Shown here in pieces: positions 39,933 through 47,849 of a stretch of DNA of 64,000 nt. How positions within the stretch are numbered: the stretch's first letter is position 1; every line of letters starts with the position of its first letter. Location: positions 186,001-250,000 of the forward strand of contig NZ_JALIRS010000003.1 of the NCBI RefSeq assembly GCF_023337795.1, written 5' to 3'. A model generated the notes under the pieces. That model was not told where the DNA came from, did not search any database, and was given only the letters and a program-made list of their open reading frames with translations. Position numbers and translations under genes: made by a program. The stretch comes from Lysinibacillus sp. BPa_S21. GTDB lineage: Bacteria > Bacillota > Bacilli > Bacillales_A > Planococcaceae.

Positions 39933-40652
39933 TTATTCTCCTTTTTCCACCTCTGTTAAATAATCATTTGTCAATGGCTGATCAAATGCTGGGAGTGTTA
40001 AATGCTCAGTTGGTTCTTCTATCATTAAATTGAAGTTGTCCAAATAAAAGGAATCAATAAATGTAGAAGCTTGTAACGAGTTGTACATTTTTTGAGCTTC
40101 CTTAAAAGAGCTTGTCCCAACATAAATTTCAAAGGGTGGTGAGGACAGTGGTACACTGTTCACTGTTGTTTTTCCATTTATGTCTCGAATAGCTGTCGTC
40201 TGAACAACACGATTTCCATCTATCGAGACACTCGCTGCATTGTTTTTAAACAGAGCATTTAGTAATTGAGTTAGTAAATCAGGGGATATTTCTTTAATCT
40301 CATAACCCATTTCAACTAATTCGGGTGCTGGTTCAACACGAAGTATAACTCCTGGACCTGTGATTTCCGTTAGCCCGGCCTGTAGCTTTAAACGATTCAA
40401 CGTTTCATTTAATGCTGACTGTAAATTTGCTTTCTCAGATTGCTCATAGCGACCCACTACTTCATTAAGTGAACGAATTTCTGCTAATAATGCGGAATGC
40501 CTTTGCTTCTCTTCTGCTAATTCCTCTCTTATGGCCCAAATATCTCGTGTATCTCGCTCAGCTGGTTGCTTTATGGTATTGTATTGTACCGCTATCATCA
40601 AACCGATAATAAATAGCACGATCGTTATTCGGGTAAACATATTTTTTTTCAA
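39933..40652 (-). CDS. ylxX: DUF881 protein YlxX
   Basis: Bitopic membrane protein of 239 residues: a short cytoplasmic N-terminus, one membrane segment at about residues 8-24, a coiled-coil stretch (REELAEEKQRHSALLAEIRS), then the DUF881 domain with ITGPGVILRVEPAPE, ALFKNNAASVSIDGNRVVQ and a C-terminal AQKMYNSLQASTFIDSFYLD (read in parts). Second of two tandem DUF881 genes; function unknown, division-cluster context suggests an extracytoplasmic role. Three bases separate it from sbp. Confidence 0.88.
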   Translation of the reverse strand: MKKNMFTRITIVLFIIGLMIAVQYNTIKQPAERDTRDIWAIREELAEEKQRHSALLAEIRSLNEVVGRYEQSEKANLQSALNETLNRLKLQAGLTEITGPGVILRVEPAPELVEMGYEIKEISPDLLTQLLNALFKNNAASVSIDGNRVVQTTAIRDINGKTTVNSVPLSSPPFEIYVGTSSFKEAQKMYNSLQASTFIDSFYLDNFNLMIEEPTEHLTLPAFDQPLTNDYLTEVEKGE

Positions 40653-40766
40653 AATAGCCCCTCCTAGACGTATCGTAACCCCTCACAGATTTACGCCTTA
40701 GATCTTGAATCATCATCTATAACCTACCTAAAGGCTATAATCAAATTTAATCTGTAAATATTGACT

Positions 40767-41489
40767 TTAACTTTCTACCTTTACTTTCGGCATGGAAAGC
40801 TTTTGATTTTCTTCTAAAGATACAACAATATTGTCGTTTAATAATTGATCCACAACGCCACCATTTAAGTTTAAGGAAGCTATTAATGTGGCTGAATCTC
40901 CCACAGCTTCTATGACGAATGGAGCTGGATGTTGCTTGCCATCTATAGTAATGACTGGCCCATTACAACGGATATAAGAATTCGCCAATACACGTTGCCC
41001 ATTAATAGCAATTGCTTGCGCACCAGAAATTTTAAGCTCATTGAGCATTTTAAAAACATGGCTTTCATGCACGATATAATCATTTGGATTTGCGGATTTT
41101 GGATCGTAATCACCGTCTTGAAGGGTAATGCGTATCCCTTTTCCTTCCGAATTTAAATCGCCTAACAACAAGCGTAAATCCTCTGCTTCTTCAACAAGCT
41201 TTGTATAATCCTTTTTACTAGCGACAAACGATTTTTCATACTTGCGAATTTTTTCTTGCAAAGCATTCGCCTCATCAGTTAATTCTTTATTACGTTCTTG
41301 CTGTGCAATTAACTCCTCACGATAAGTTTCTTCTTGCTCGAAAAGCTCCTTATTCGCCGAACCTGCTTCTCGATTATCTTTTGCCAGGTTGTATGAATAA
41401 CCGATGATAAATCCCATAACGACACAAACAATTAGCAACTGAAATTGTTTTCTTGAAAAGAAATTTTCTTTGCTATTCTTTTTCTTCAT
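40767..41489 (-). CDS. ylxW: DUF881 protein YlxW
   Basis: Paralogue of the next gene, 240 residues, with the same layout: membrane segment at about residues 13-29, coiled coil (EETYREELIAQQERNKELTD) and DUF881 domain with the motifs GIRITLQDGDY, HVFKMLNELKISGAQAIAIN (read in parts), GQRVLANSYIRCNG and the Y/V-rich end. The two DUF881 proteins diverge in the loop regions. It overlaps the divIB end by 17 bp and is followed by a 114-bp gap in which I see nothing but AT-rich sequence. Confidence 0.88.
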   Translation of the reverse strand: MKKKNSKENFFSRKQFQLLIVCVVMGFIIGYSYNLAKDNREAGSANKELFEQEETYREELIAQQERNKELTDEANALQEKIRKYEKSFVASKKDYTKLVEEAEDLRLLLGDLNSEGKGIRITLQDGDYDPKSANPNDYIVHESHVFKMLNELKISGAQAIAINGQRVLANSYIRCNGPVITIDGKQHPAPFVIEAVGDSATLIASLNLNGGVVDQLLNDNIVVSLEENQKLSMPKVKVES

Positions 41490-42288
41490 CTTTTTTCACT
41501 TCCTGGTTGGCCGCATCTTTATCTAAATCAATTTTTGCATGGTTATACTCATTATTGAAAGGACGATAATACGAGCCGACCTCTAAATCGATAACCCCTT
41601 TCTCCAAATTTGAAATTTGGGCCACAAGTGAAGGGTAAAGATTTAGCTTTTCTGCTAAAGTTTGAATAACAGCTCGAACTTCATAGCCATCGTTCATATA
41701 AAGCTGGATTGCATTAGGATTTGTTTCATTACTGTTAGTATTGACTTGAGAAATTAATGCTAGTACTTCTGGTTTTAATTGTGCTAATTGCTTTACAAGC
41801 TTTTTAATTGTCTTTTCGCCAGTTATGCCGATAAATACAGGTGCATCAATCGGAATATCATCTCCGGCTTGTTCAAAGCGCTTACCATTTTCAAGCAATG
41901 GATAATAAGTACCGTCACCAGCTATATACGCAACCTTTTTCCATTCTTTAATTTCTATTGTCACGCCTCGAAGCCAATTACGTTTAACATGTGCTTCTTT
42001 CACCCATTTATCCTTTAGTAATAATTTCTCTACGTCTTCTGCTTTAAATCCCCACATCGACTTCCCAGTTGCAAGAGAGCTTGCCTTCAAATAATATTGT
42101 TCTTCTGCTAATCGAGCACCGTTGACCGTTATGTTGTTGATTTTACTGTAAGGAGATTGAAAATAAAGGAGTACTGCTAACACGATAAAGAAAAGTAATA
42201 TTAGCACTATAAATTTCCGGTTTGTACGCTTTTTTCGTCGCTTTTTTAGCGTAGGTATGCGATCTTCTATGTCGATTACTTTCTCCAA
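41473..42288 (-). CDS. divIB: Cell-division protein DivIB (FtsQ)
   Basis: Bitopic division protein, 271 residues. A basic cytoplasmic region (KKRRKKRTNRK) is followed by one membrane segment at about residues 26-44, a POTRA domain (INNITVNGARLAEEQYYLKA onward), the beta domain with DGTYYPLLENGKRF and an acidic-basic tail ending NQEVKKDEEKE. It forms a complex with DivIC and FtsL at the septum. It directly follows spoVE (21 bp); the murG and murB genes that lie between them in B. subtilis are missing here. Confidence 0.93.
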   Translation of the reverse strand: MEKVIDIEDRIPTLKKRRKKRTNRKFIVLILLFFIVLAVLLYFQSPYSKINNITVNGARLAEEQYYLKASSLATGKSMWGFKAEDVEKLLLKDKWVKEAHVKRNWLRGVTIEIKEWKKVAYIAGDGTYYPLLENGKRFEQAGDDIPIDAPVFIGITGEKTIKKLVKQLAQLKPEVLALISQVNTNSNETNPNAIQLYMNDGYEVRAVIQTLAEKLNLYPSLVAQISNLEKGVIDLEVGSYYRPFNNEYNHAKIDLDKDAANQEVKKDEEKE

Positions 42289-42309
42289 AAAAGTACTCCT
42301 CCTTTATAT

Positions 42310-43389
42310 TTATTTCGCTAATTGATAAATAATACCTATTATTAGCCACATTGTTACTAAAGATGTTCCTCCATAGCTGATAAAAGGCAATGTGACGCCT
42401 GTTACAGGAACTAAGCCAATTACTACTGCTATATTTAGAAATGCTTGTACGGTCAGCATTGTTACGAGTCCAATGATCGCGTAATAGGATGTTCTCGTTT
42501 TAGCCCGCACGGCAAATTTATAGCCTGCATAAATCACCAGTACAAAAAGTGCTAAAATAACAAGTCCACCAAGCAATCCAACCTCTTCAAGAATGATTGC
42601 GTAAATAAAGTCATTTTGTGGTTCAGGTAAATATAAAAACTTTTGCCTACTTTGTCCAAATCCATGGCCGAAAATTCCAGCAGGTCCGATAGCCATTAGC
42701 GATTGTACAGCCTGAAACCCACTTCCTAAAGGATCGACCCACGGATCAATAAATGCCTCAATCCGCTTTAGTCTGTATGGCGCTGTGACAATCAAGCCCA
42801 CTAACCCAGCAACCCCAGCAATCAAAAAAATTGCATACAGTTTTAAAGGATACCCTGCCACAAAAAACAATAAAAACACAGAAACAACGAGAATAAAAAC
42901 TGAACCAAAATCAGGCTGTAGCATAATAAGTACAACAGGCAATATTAAAATCAATCCATGCCGCCAGTTAATAATTGACGTACCTGTTTTATGCTGCGCT
43001 AAAATATGGCTCATGTATACAATGACTGTAATTTTCGTTAGCTCTGCTGGCTGAATTGTTAAAGGGCCTACACCAATCCAGCTTTGAGAACCATTTCGCA
43101 CAAGTCCAATTCCTGGTATAAGGACAAGGACTAGTAAAACTAACGAAAATATATAGGCCATTTTCCAAAAGGACTGCTCTTTCAAAATAGTTAATCGCGT
43201 AGTGATTAAAAAAACTACAATGGCTACGGCAAAGTATAGACTTTGCTTCATATAAAACGGCATCTTTCCACTATAATGAACGGCACTCCAATAGGTACCT
43301 GCAGAATAGACGAAAATAATGCCGATTATAGTGAGCATCAAAGTTGTGACGAGCAATAAATAGCTTTCTTTTCCTCTCAGTAATGCCAT
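42310..43389 (-). CDS. spoVE: SEDS peptidoglycan glycosyltransferase SpoVE/FtsW
   Basis: Polytopic membrane protein, 359 residues with about ten hydrophobic segments, that polymerises lipid II together with a class B PBP. SEDS motifs visible include GIGLVRNGSQSWIGVGPLTIQPAELTKI (in parts: RNGSQSWIGVG and IQPAELTK), FGHGFGQSRQKFLYLPEPQNDFIYAII with the catalytic-region Asp, and the C-terminal GVTLPFISYGGTSLV. Position after murD points to spoVE, the sporulation paralogue of ftsW; whether it works in division, spore cortex synthesis or both cannot be told from sequence. Confidence 0.9.
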   Translation of the reverse strand: MALLRGKESYLLLVTTLMLTIIGIIFVYSAGTYWSAVHYSGKMPFYMKQSLYFAVAIVVFLITTRLTILKEQSFWKMAYIFSLVLLVLVLIPGIGLVRNGSQSWIGVGPLTIQPAELTKITVIVYMSHILAQHKTGTSIINWRHGLILILPVVLIMLQPDFGSVFILVVSVFLLFFVAGYPLKLYAIFLIAGVAGLVGLIVTAPYRLKRIEAFIDPWVDPLGSGFQAVQSLMAIGPAGIFGHGFGQSRQKFLYLPEPQNDFIYAIILEEVGLLGGLVILALFVLVIYAGYKFAVRAKTRTSYYAIIGLVTMLTVQAFLNIAVVIGLVPVTGVTLPFISYGGTSLVTMWLIIGIIYQLAK

Positions 43390-43429
43390 CCTTCCAAGTC
43401 AAGTATATTCTAAAATAGTTACAGGCTCA

Positions 43430-44779
43430 TTACAGCTTCATTACAGCATCAATAAAAACATCGCCTCGTATTTCAAAGCTGTCATATTGATCCCAGCTTG
43501 CACATGCTGGAGATAATAGAATGACATCACCTTCTGCTGACATCGGCGCCGCATAATGTACTGCATCCTCAACATTTTGAGCAATGACAGTTTGTTGTAC
43601 ACCGCACGACTTCGCAAATTCAACAAAGCGTAGTCCTGTTTCTCCAAAGGCAACAACACCTTTTACATGTCCCATACTCGGACGTAATTCTTCAAACGAA
43701 TGTCCTCGATCTAAACCACCTGCAAGTAAAATAACAGGTGCTTGGAATGCATCTAACGCACTTTTTGTAGCTAAGCAGTTTGTTGCTTTTGAGTCATTGT
43801 AAATCTTGCGTCCGTTCCATTCACGCACGAACTGAGTACGGTGGCGAACTCCTCCAAACTTCGCTAAAACTTCTTCCATTTTAGCTTTGTCACAGCCAAC
43901 TAAAATACAAGCTGCGACAGCTGCTAAAATATTTTCTAAGTTATGCTTACCAGGCAAAGCGATATTTGCTCGATTTAGATACGGCTCACCTTGCCAATAA
44001 ATTGTTGTGTCATCAGCACTAATTCCTTCATCCGTACGTCCGTTAGAACTAAATGGTACCTTTTTAGCTTTTGATTTCGTTGCATAGTCAACAACTATCG
44101 GCTGATCAGCATTGTAGATAAAATAATCGCTTTCATCTTGATTACGTGTAACACCAAATTTTGCCTCAGCATAGTTGTCAAACGTCCCATGATAATCAAG
44201 ATGCGCATCAAAAAGATTTGTTAATATAGCAATTTTCGGTTTGAATGATTCTGTACCCATTAATTGAAAAGATGATAATTCGGTAACAATTACATTATCC
44301 TTTTGTGCTTCCCTTGCAACACCGCATGCAACAGTTCCTATATTCCCTGCAATTAAAGGTTCCAAACTACCGTTATTAAGCATGTCGAAAATTAATGTTG
44401 TCGTAGTTGTTTTACCGTTTGACCCCGTAATACCGATAAACGGCGCTTCACTAATTAAATAAGCAAGTTCAATTTCTGTCCAAACGGGGATTCCACGGCT
44501 TATTGCATCCGCTACTATTTTATTGCTATAAGGAATCCCTGGATTTTTCACTACTAATTCAAAGCCCTCATCGAGTAAATCCTCTGGGTGACGTCCACAA
44601 ATAACCGTAATTCCTTTTTGCAATAAACCTTGCGCATCAGGGCTTTCATCAAATGGTTTTGAATCATTCACAGTCACAAAGGCACCAAGCTCATGTAAAA
44701 TCTCAGCTGCAGCCACACCACTTTTAGCTAAACCTAAAACAAGGACTTTTTTATGTTGTAAATCTGAAAAGTTTCTCAT
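43430..44779 (-). CDS. murD: UDP-N-acetylmuramoylalanine--D-glutamate ligase
   Basis: Cytoplasmic Mur ligase, 449 residues, adding D-Glu to UDP-MurNAc-L-Ala. The Rossmann N-terminus VLVLGLAKSGVAAAEIL is at about residues 12-28, the ATP loop FIGITGSNGKTTTTTLI near residue 112, and the C-terminal signature RTQFVREWNGRKIYNDSKATN (in parts) near residue 305. I place the start at the ATG at 44779, 6 nt after GGAGGC and overlapping the mraY stop (ATGA); the longer frame upstream runs inside mraY. Confidence 0.95.
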   Translation of the reverse strand: MRNFSDLQHKKVLVLGLAKSGVAAAEILHELGAFVTVNDSKPFDESPDAQGLLQKGITVICGRHPEDLLDEGFELVVKNPGIPYSNKIVADAISRGIPVWTEIELAYLISEAPFIGITGSNGKTTTTTLIFDMLNNGSLEPLIAGNIGTVACGVAREAQKDNVIVTELSSFQLMGTESFKPKIAILTNLFDAHLDYHGTFDNYAEAKFGVTRNQDESDYFIYNADQPIVVDYATKSKAKKVPFSSNGRTDEGISADDTTIYWQGEPYLNRANIALPGKHNLENILAAVAACILVGCDKAKMEEVLAKFGGVRHRTQFVREWNGRKIYNDSKATNCLATKSALDAFQAPVILLAGGLDRGHSFEELRPSMGHVKGVVAFGETGLRFVEFAKSCGVQQTVIAQNVEDAVHYAAPMSAEGDVILLSPACASWDQYDSFEIRGDVFIDAVMKL

Positions 44780-45750
44780 AAGAACGCCTCCGATAAAACT
44801 GCAATCAATGCTACTGCTAAAGCAGTTGACCAAAAGACAAGTACTACCTTCCATTCTGACCAACCAGATAATTCAAAATGATGATGAATAGGACTCATTT
44901 TAAAAATACGTTTTTTACGAAGTTTGAAGCTACCTACCTGTAAAATAACGGATAATGTTTCAATAACAAACACCAATCCAATTAATAACAATAAGAATTC
45001 TGCTTTTTCTAAAACAGAGACCATGGCTAAAGCTCCACCTAATGCAAGTGAACCCGTATCTCCCATAAATATTTTTGCAGGATTCGCATTAAAAAGTAAA
45101 AACCCTAATAATGCACCTGTTACCGCAAATGTAAATAAGGCGATATCCGCTTGATCTTGGAACAGAGCAATAACACCAAATGCCGCAAAGGCAATAGATG
45201 CAGTACCTGCCACAAGCCCATCTAATCCGTCTGTTAAATTCACTGCATTCGAGAAGCCCACTAACCAGAAAATTAAAAAGGCTACATAGAAAATGCCAAG
45301 ATCAATCGTCCAATCTGTAAATGGTATTGCAAGTGTTGTGTCAAACGATCCTACATGTAATAAGAAATAGGCCAAGACCGCAATGACAATTTGACCGATC
45401 AGTTTCTGAAGCGATGTTAATCCTAAATTACGTTTAAAAACAACTTTTAAGCTATCGTCCAATAAGCCGATTAACCCAAACCCTACTAATACGATTAACA
45501 GTACGACGGTTTGTGTTGTAAATAAATCTAAAAAGCTACCTACACCAACAGTAGTGAGGATAATGGCAAGTAAGAAAATAATGCCCCCCATTGTTGGTGT
45601 ACCAGCTTTTTTCATATGGGATTGTGGTCCCTCTTCACGAATACTTTGACCGAACTTTAATCGGCGAAGAAGTGGAATACTAATTGGTGCCAGGATAACT
45701 GTTACTATAAAAGCAAGAGCTAAAATGGTAAGCGTTGTTGCGAGTTTCAT
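44776..45750 (-). CDS. mraY: Phospho-N-acetylmuramoyl-pentapeptide-transferase
   Basis: Membrane enzyme of 324 residues, ten hydrophobic segments, making lipid I from UDP-MurNAc-pentapeptide and undecaprenyl phosphate. Family motifs: KKAGTPTMGGIIFLL near residue 46, the Mg-binding DDSLK near residue 98, NAVNLTDGLDGLVAGT near residue 168 and MSPIHHHFELSGWSE near residue 288. In B. subtilis murE lies directly upstream; here the 125-bp gap to spoVD contains no gene. Confidence 0.96.
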   Translation of the reverse strand: MKLATTLTILALAFIVTVILAPISIPLLRRLKFGQSIREEGPQSHMKKAGTPTMGGIIFLLAIILTTVGVGSFLDLFTTQTVVLLIVLVGFGLIGLLDDSLKVVFKRNLGLTSLQKLIGQIVIAVLAYFLLHVGSFDTTLAIPFTDWTIDLGIFYVAFLIFWLVGFSNAVNLTDGLDGLVAGTASIAFAAFGVIALFQDQADIALFTFAVTGALLGFLLFNANPAKIFMGDTGSLALGGALAMVSVLEKAEFLLLLIGLVFVIETLSVILQVGSFKLRKKRIFKMSPIHHHFELSGWSEWKVVLVFWSTALAVALIAVLSEAFL

Positions 45751-45875
45751 TGAAAAATCTCCTTTAAATCTTGTTTCACTTTCTTCTTAAAGAAAAAAGC
45801 ACAAACTTTCATGTATTTATTACTACCCTTCATAATAATAGTGGTTCTTTCCCATTTTTTAAAGGTAAAGTTATA

Positions 45876-47792
45876 TTAGTTTTCTAAATAAAGATGAATG
45901 GTGCCATCTTGCTTGATAACACTATCCACTTCAGGCAGTTGATTGCCAATTTTAGTTCCTTCTCCATGCCATTCAATCCGGAATGGATATTGTTGCTTGG
46001 CAATATCGTCCTTCGTTTGACCAATAAAATTAGGAACCTTCACAGTGATTGGGTCACCCCAACGATAATCCTTTTCAAGCTGTTCCTTCGATTTTTCAAT
46101 GCCAACAAAAGGTGCAATATCTTCAATAATTTGACCAACGATTGGAGCTGCTACCACACCGCCAAATTGGGTTGCCTTTTTCGGGTTATCTACTGCTACA
46201 TAGACGACGACTTGCGGATTATCCGCTGGTGCAAAGCCGATAAACGATACGATATATTCGCCGTCTTTATAACGACCATTCTCTACCTTTTGTGCTGTAC
46301 CTGTTTTACCGCCGATTCGTAATCCATCTCGGTAAGCTTGACGTCCTGAGCCCTTTGCAACAACAGATTCTAATGCACCCCGGACCTTTGCAGACGTTTC
46401 CTCGCGAATAACCTGCTTTTTAACTTCCGGTTTAGTCTCTTCTATAACTTCTCCAGTATTAGGATTAATAATTTGCTTCACAACATATGGCGTATAAAGC
46501 TTGCCCCCATTTACTGCAGCGGCTACTGCTTGCACTTGTTGAATTGGTGTAACAGCAACACCTTGGCCAAATGAAGTTGTGGCCTGCTCAACAGGTCCAA
46601 AAGCATCCTTGGAAAATAAAATCCCTGAAGCTTCTCCAGCGATATTAGACCCAGTTTTTTTACCAAAGCCAAAATCTTTAACATATTGTAGTAGTTTTTC
46701 ATTGCCGATTCTCTGACCTAATTCTATGAAACCTGGGTTACAAGAATTTTCTACAACTTCAAGGAAGGTTTCAGAGCCATGACCCTCACGTTTCCAACAA
46801 CGCAATCTTGCTCCAGCAACCATTGAATAGCCTGGATCATAAAAAGTATCCTTCTCTAAATCCACAACATTTTCTTCTAAAGCAGCACTAAGCGTTATAA
46901 TTTTGAACGTTGATCCGGGCTCGTATGTCATCCAAACTGGTAAATTCCGATTGTAGATAGCGGGTTCTACCGTTTGATATTCCGCTGGGTTGAAGGTTGG
47001 ATAGGAAGCTAATGCTAAGATCTCACCATTGTTTGGATTCATAGCAATCGCCATTGCTTGATCAGCATCATAACGCTCCATCGCCTGTGACAATTCACGC
47101 TCAACGACCTGTTGAACATCAACATCTATCGTTAGCTCGACCGTAGCACCATCTTCCCCAGCCTTCCAAGCACTTTTTACGTTCGGTAAATTATTCCCTT
47201 TCGCATCTGTAAAGATCCGTATTGCAGAAGAATTAGCCTGTAACAATTTATCGTATTCATATTCAATCCCTGCTAAACCTTGTGCATCATAGCCTGTGAA
47301 ACCTAAAAAACGAGATAATAGGGTACCGTATGGGTAATCCCTTGAATAATCGACACCACTATATAATCCCTCAATCTGCATACCTTGTAACTCTACGGCT
47401 TTTTCATAGGGAATATTTTTCCCTTCAGGTGCCAGCTTTACTAAGTATTCTTTTTTCTTCATTTTTTCCAAAAGCTTTTGTTCATCTACACCCAAAACTT
47501 TTGCAATTTTTGCCGCAGCCCCTTCAATATCCTTACTTTGAGAAGGCATAAAATATAAAGTTGGCGCGAGCTTATTTGTGACGATATTTTTCCCTTTACG
47601 GTCAGTAATATGTCCTCGCTCATTGGCAAATGGAATTTCTCGGTCCCAATTCTCTTCGGCTTTCTGTGTCAGTTCTTTTTGATCTAAAACTTGCAAGAAG
47701 AAAAGCCTAATAACAATCGCAACAGCTACAAACATAAACAATACGTATAAAATACGTAAGCGCTTTTTGGAATGGATAGAAATCCACTTCAT
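45876..47792 (-). CDS. spoVD: Stage V sporulation protein D, penicillin-binding protein
   Basis: Class B transpeptidase, 638 residues, needed for spore cortex synthesis in relatives. A single membrane anchor (about residues 12-30) precedes the PBP dimerisation domain; the transpeptidase motifs are STFK in YEPGSTFKIITLSA (active-site Ser near 297), SCN in VENSCNPGF, and KTGTA in GGKTGTAQKV. One PASTA domain ends the protein (KVPNFIGQTKDDIAKQQYPF). A candidate sigma-E promoter lies just upstream, separating its control from pbpB. Confidence 0.95.
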   Translation of the reverse strand: MKWISIHSKKRLRILYVLFMFVAVAIVIRLFFLQVLDQKELTQKAEENWDREIPFANERGHITDRKGKNIVTNKLAPTLYFMPSQSKDIEGAAAKIAKVLGVDEQKLLEKMKKKEYLVKLAPEGKNIPYEKAVELQGMQIEGLYSGVDYSRDYPYGTLLSRFLGFTGYDAQGLAGIEYEYDKLLQANSSAIRIFTDAKGNNLPNVKSAWKAGEDGATVELTIDVDVQQVVERELSQAMERYDADQAMAIAMNPNNGEILALASYPTFNPAEYQTVEPAIYNRNLPVWMTYEPGSTFKIITLSAALEENVVDLEKDTFYDPGYSMVAGARLRCWKREGHGSETFLEVVENSCNPGFIELGQRIGNEKLLQYVKDFGFGKKTGSNIAGEASGILFSKDAFGPVEQATTSFGQGVAVTPIQQVQAVAAAVNGGKLYTPYVVKQIINPNTGEVIEETKPEVKKQVIREETSAKVRGALESVVAKGSGRQAYRDGLRIGGKTGTAQKVENGRYKDGEYIVSFIGFAPADNPQVVVYVAVDNPKKATQFGGVVAAPIVGQIIEDIAPFVGIEKSKEQLEKDYRWGDPITVKVPNFIGQTKDDIAKQQYPFRIEWHGEGTKIGNQLPEVDSVIKQDGTIHLYLEN

Positions 47793-47816
47793 TCGACATC
47801 ACACCTTGTTTTTTAC

Positions 47817-47845
47817 AACGTATGAAATAAAGTGGGCTTCTATTC
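47817..47845 (-). promoter_or_regulatory. Candidate sigma-E promoter of spoVD
   Basis: GAATAGA (47839-47845), 14-bp spacer, CATACGTT (47817-47824). The -10 matches the sigma-E consensus CATACANT at seven of eight positions; the -35 keeps the central ATA. It lies in the pbpB-spoVD gap, where mother-cell expression of spoVD is expected. Confidence 0.6.
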
Positions 47846-47849
47846 AGAT

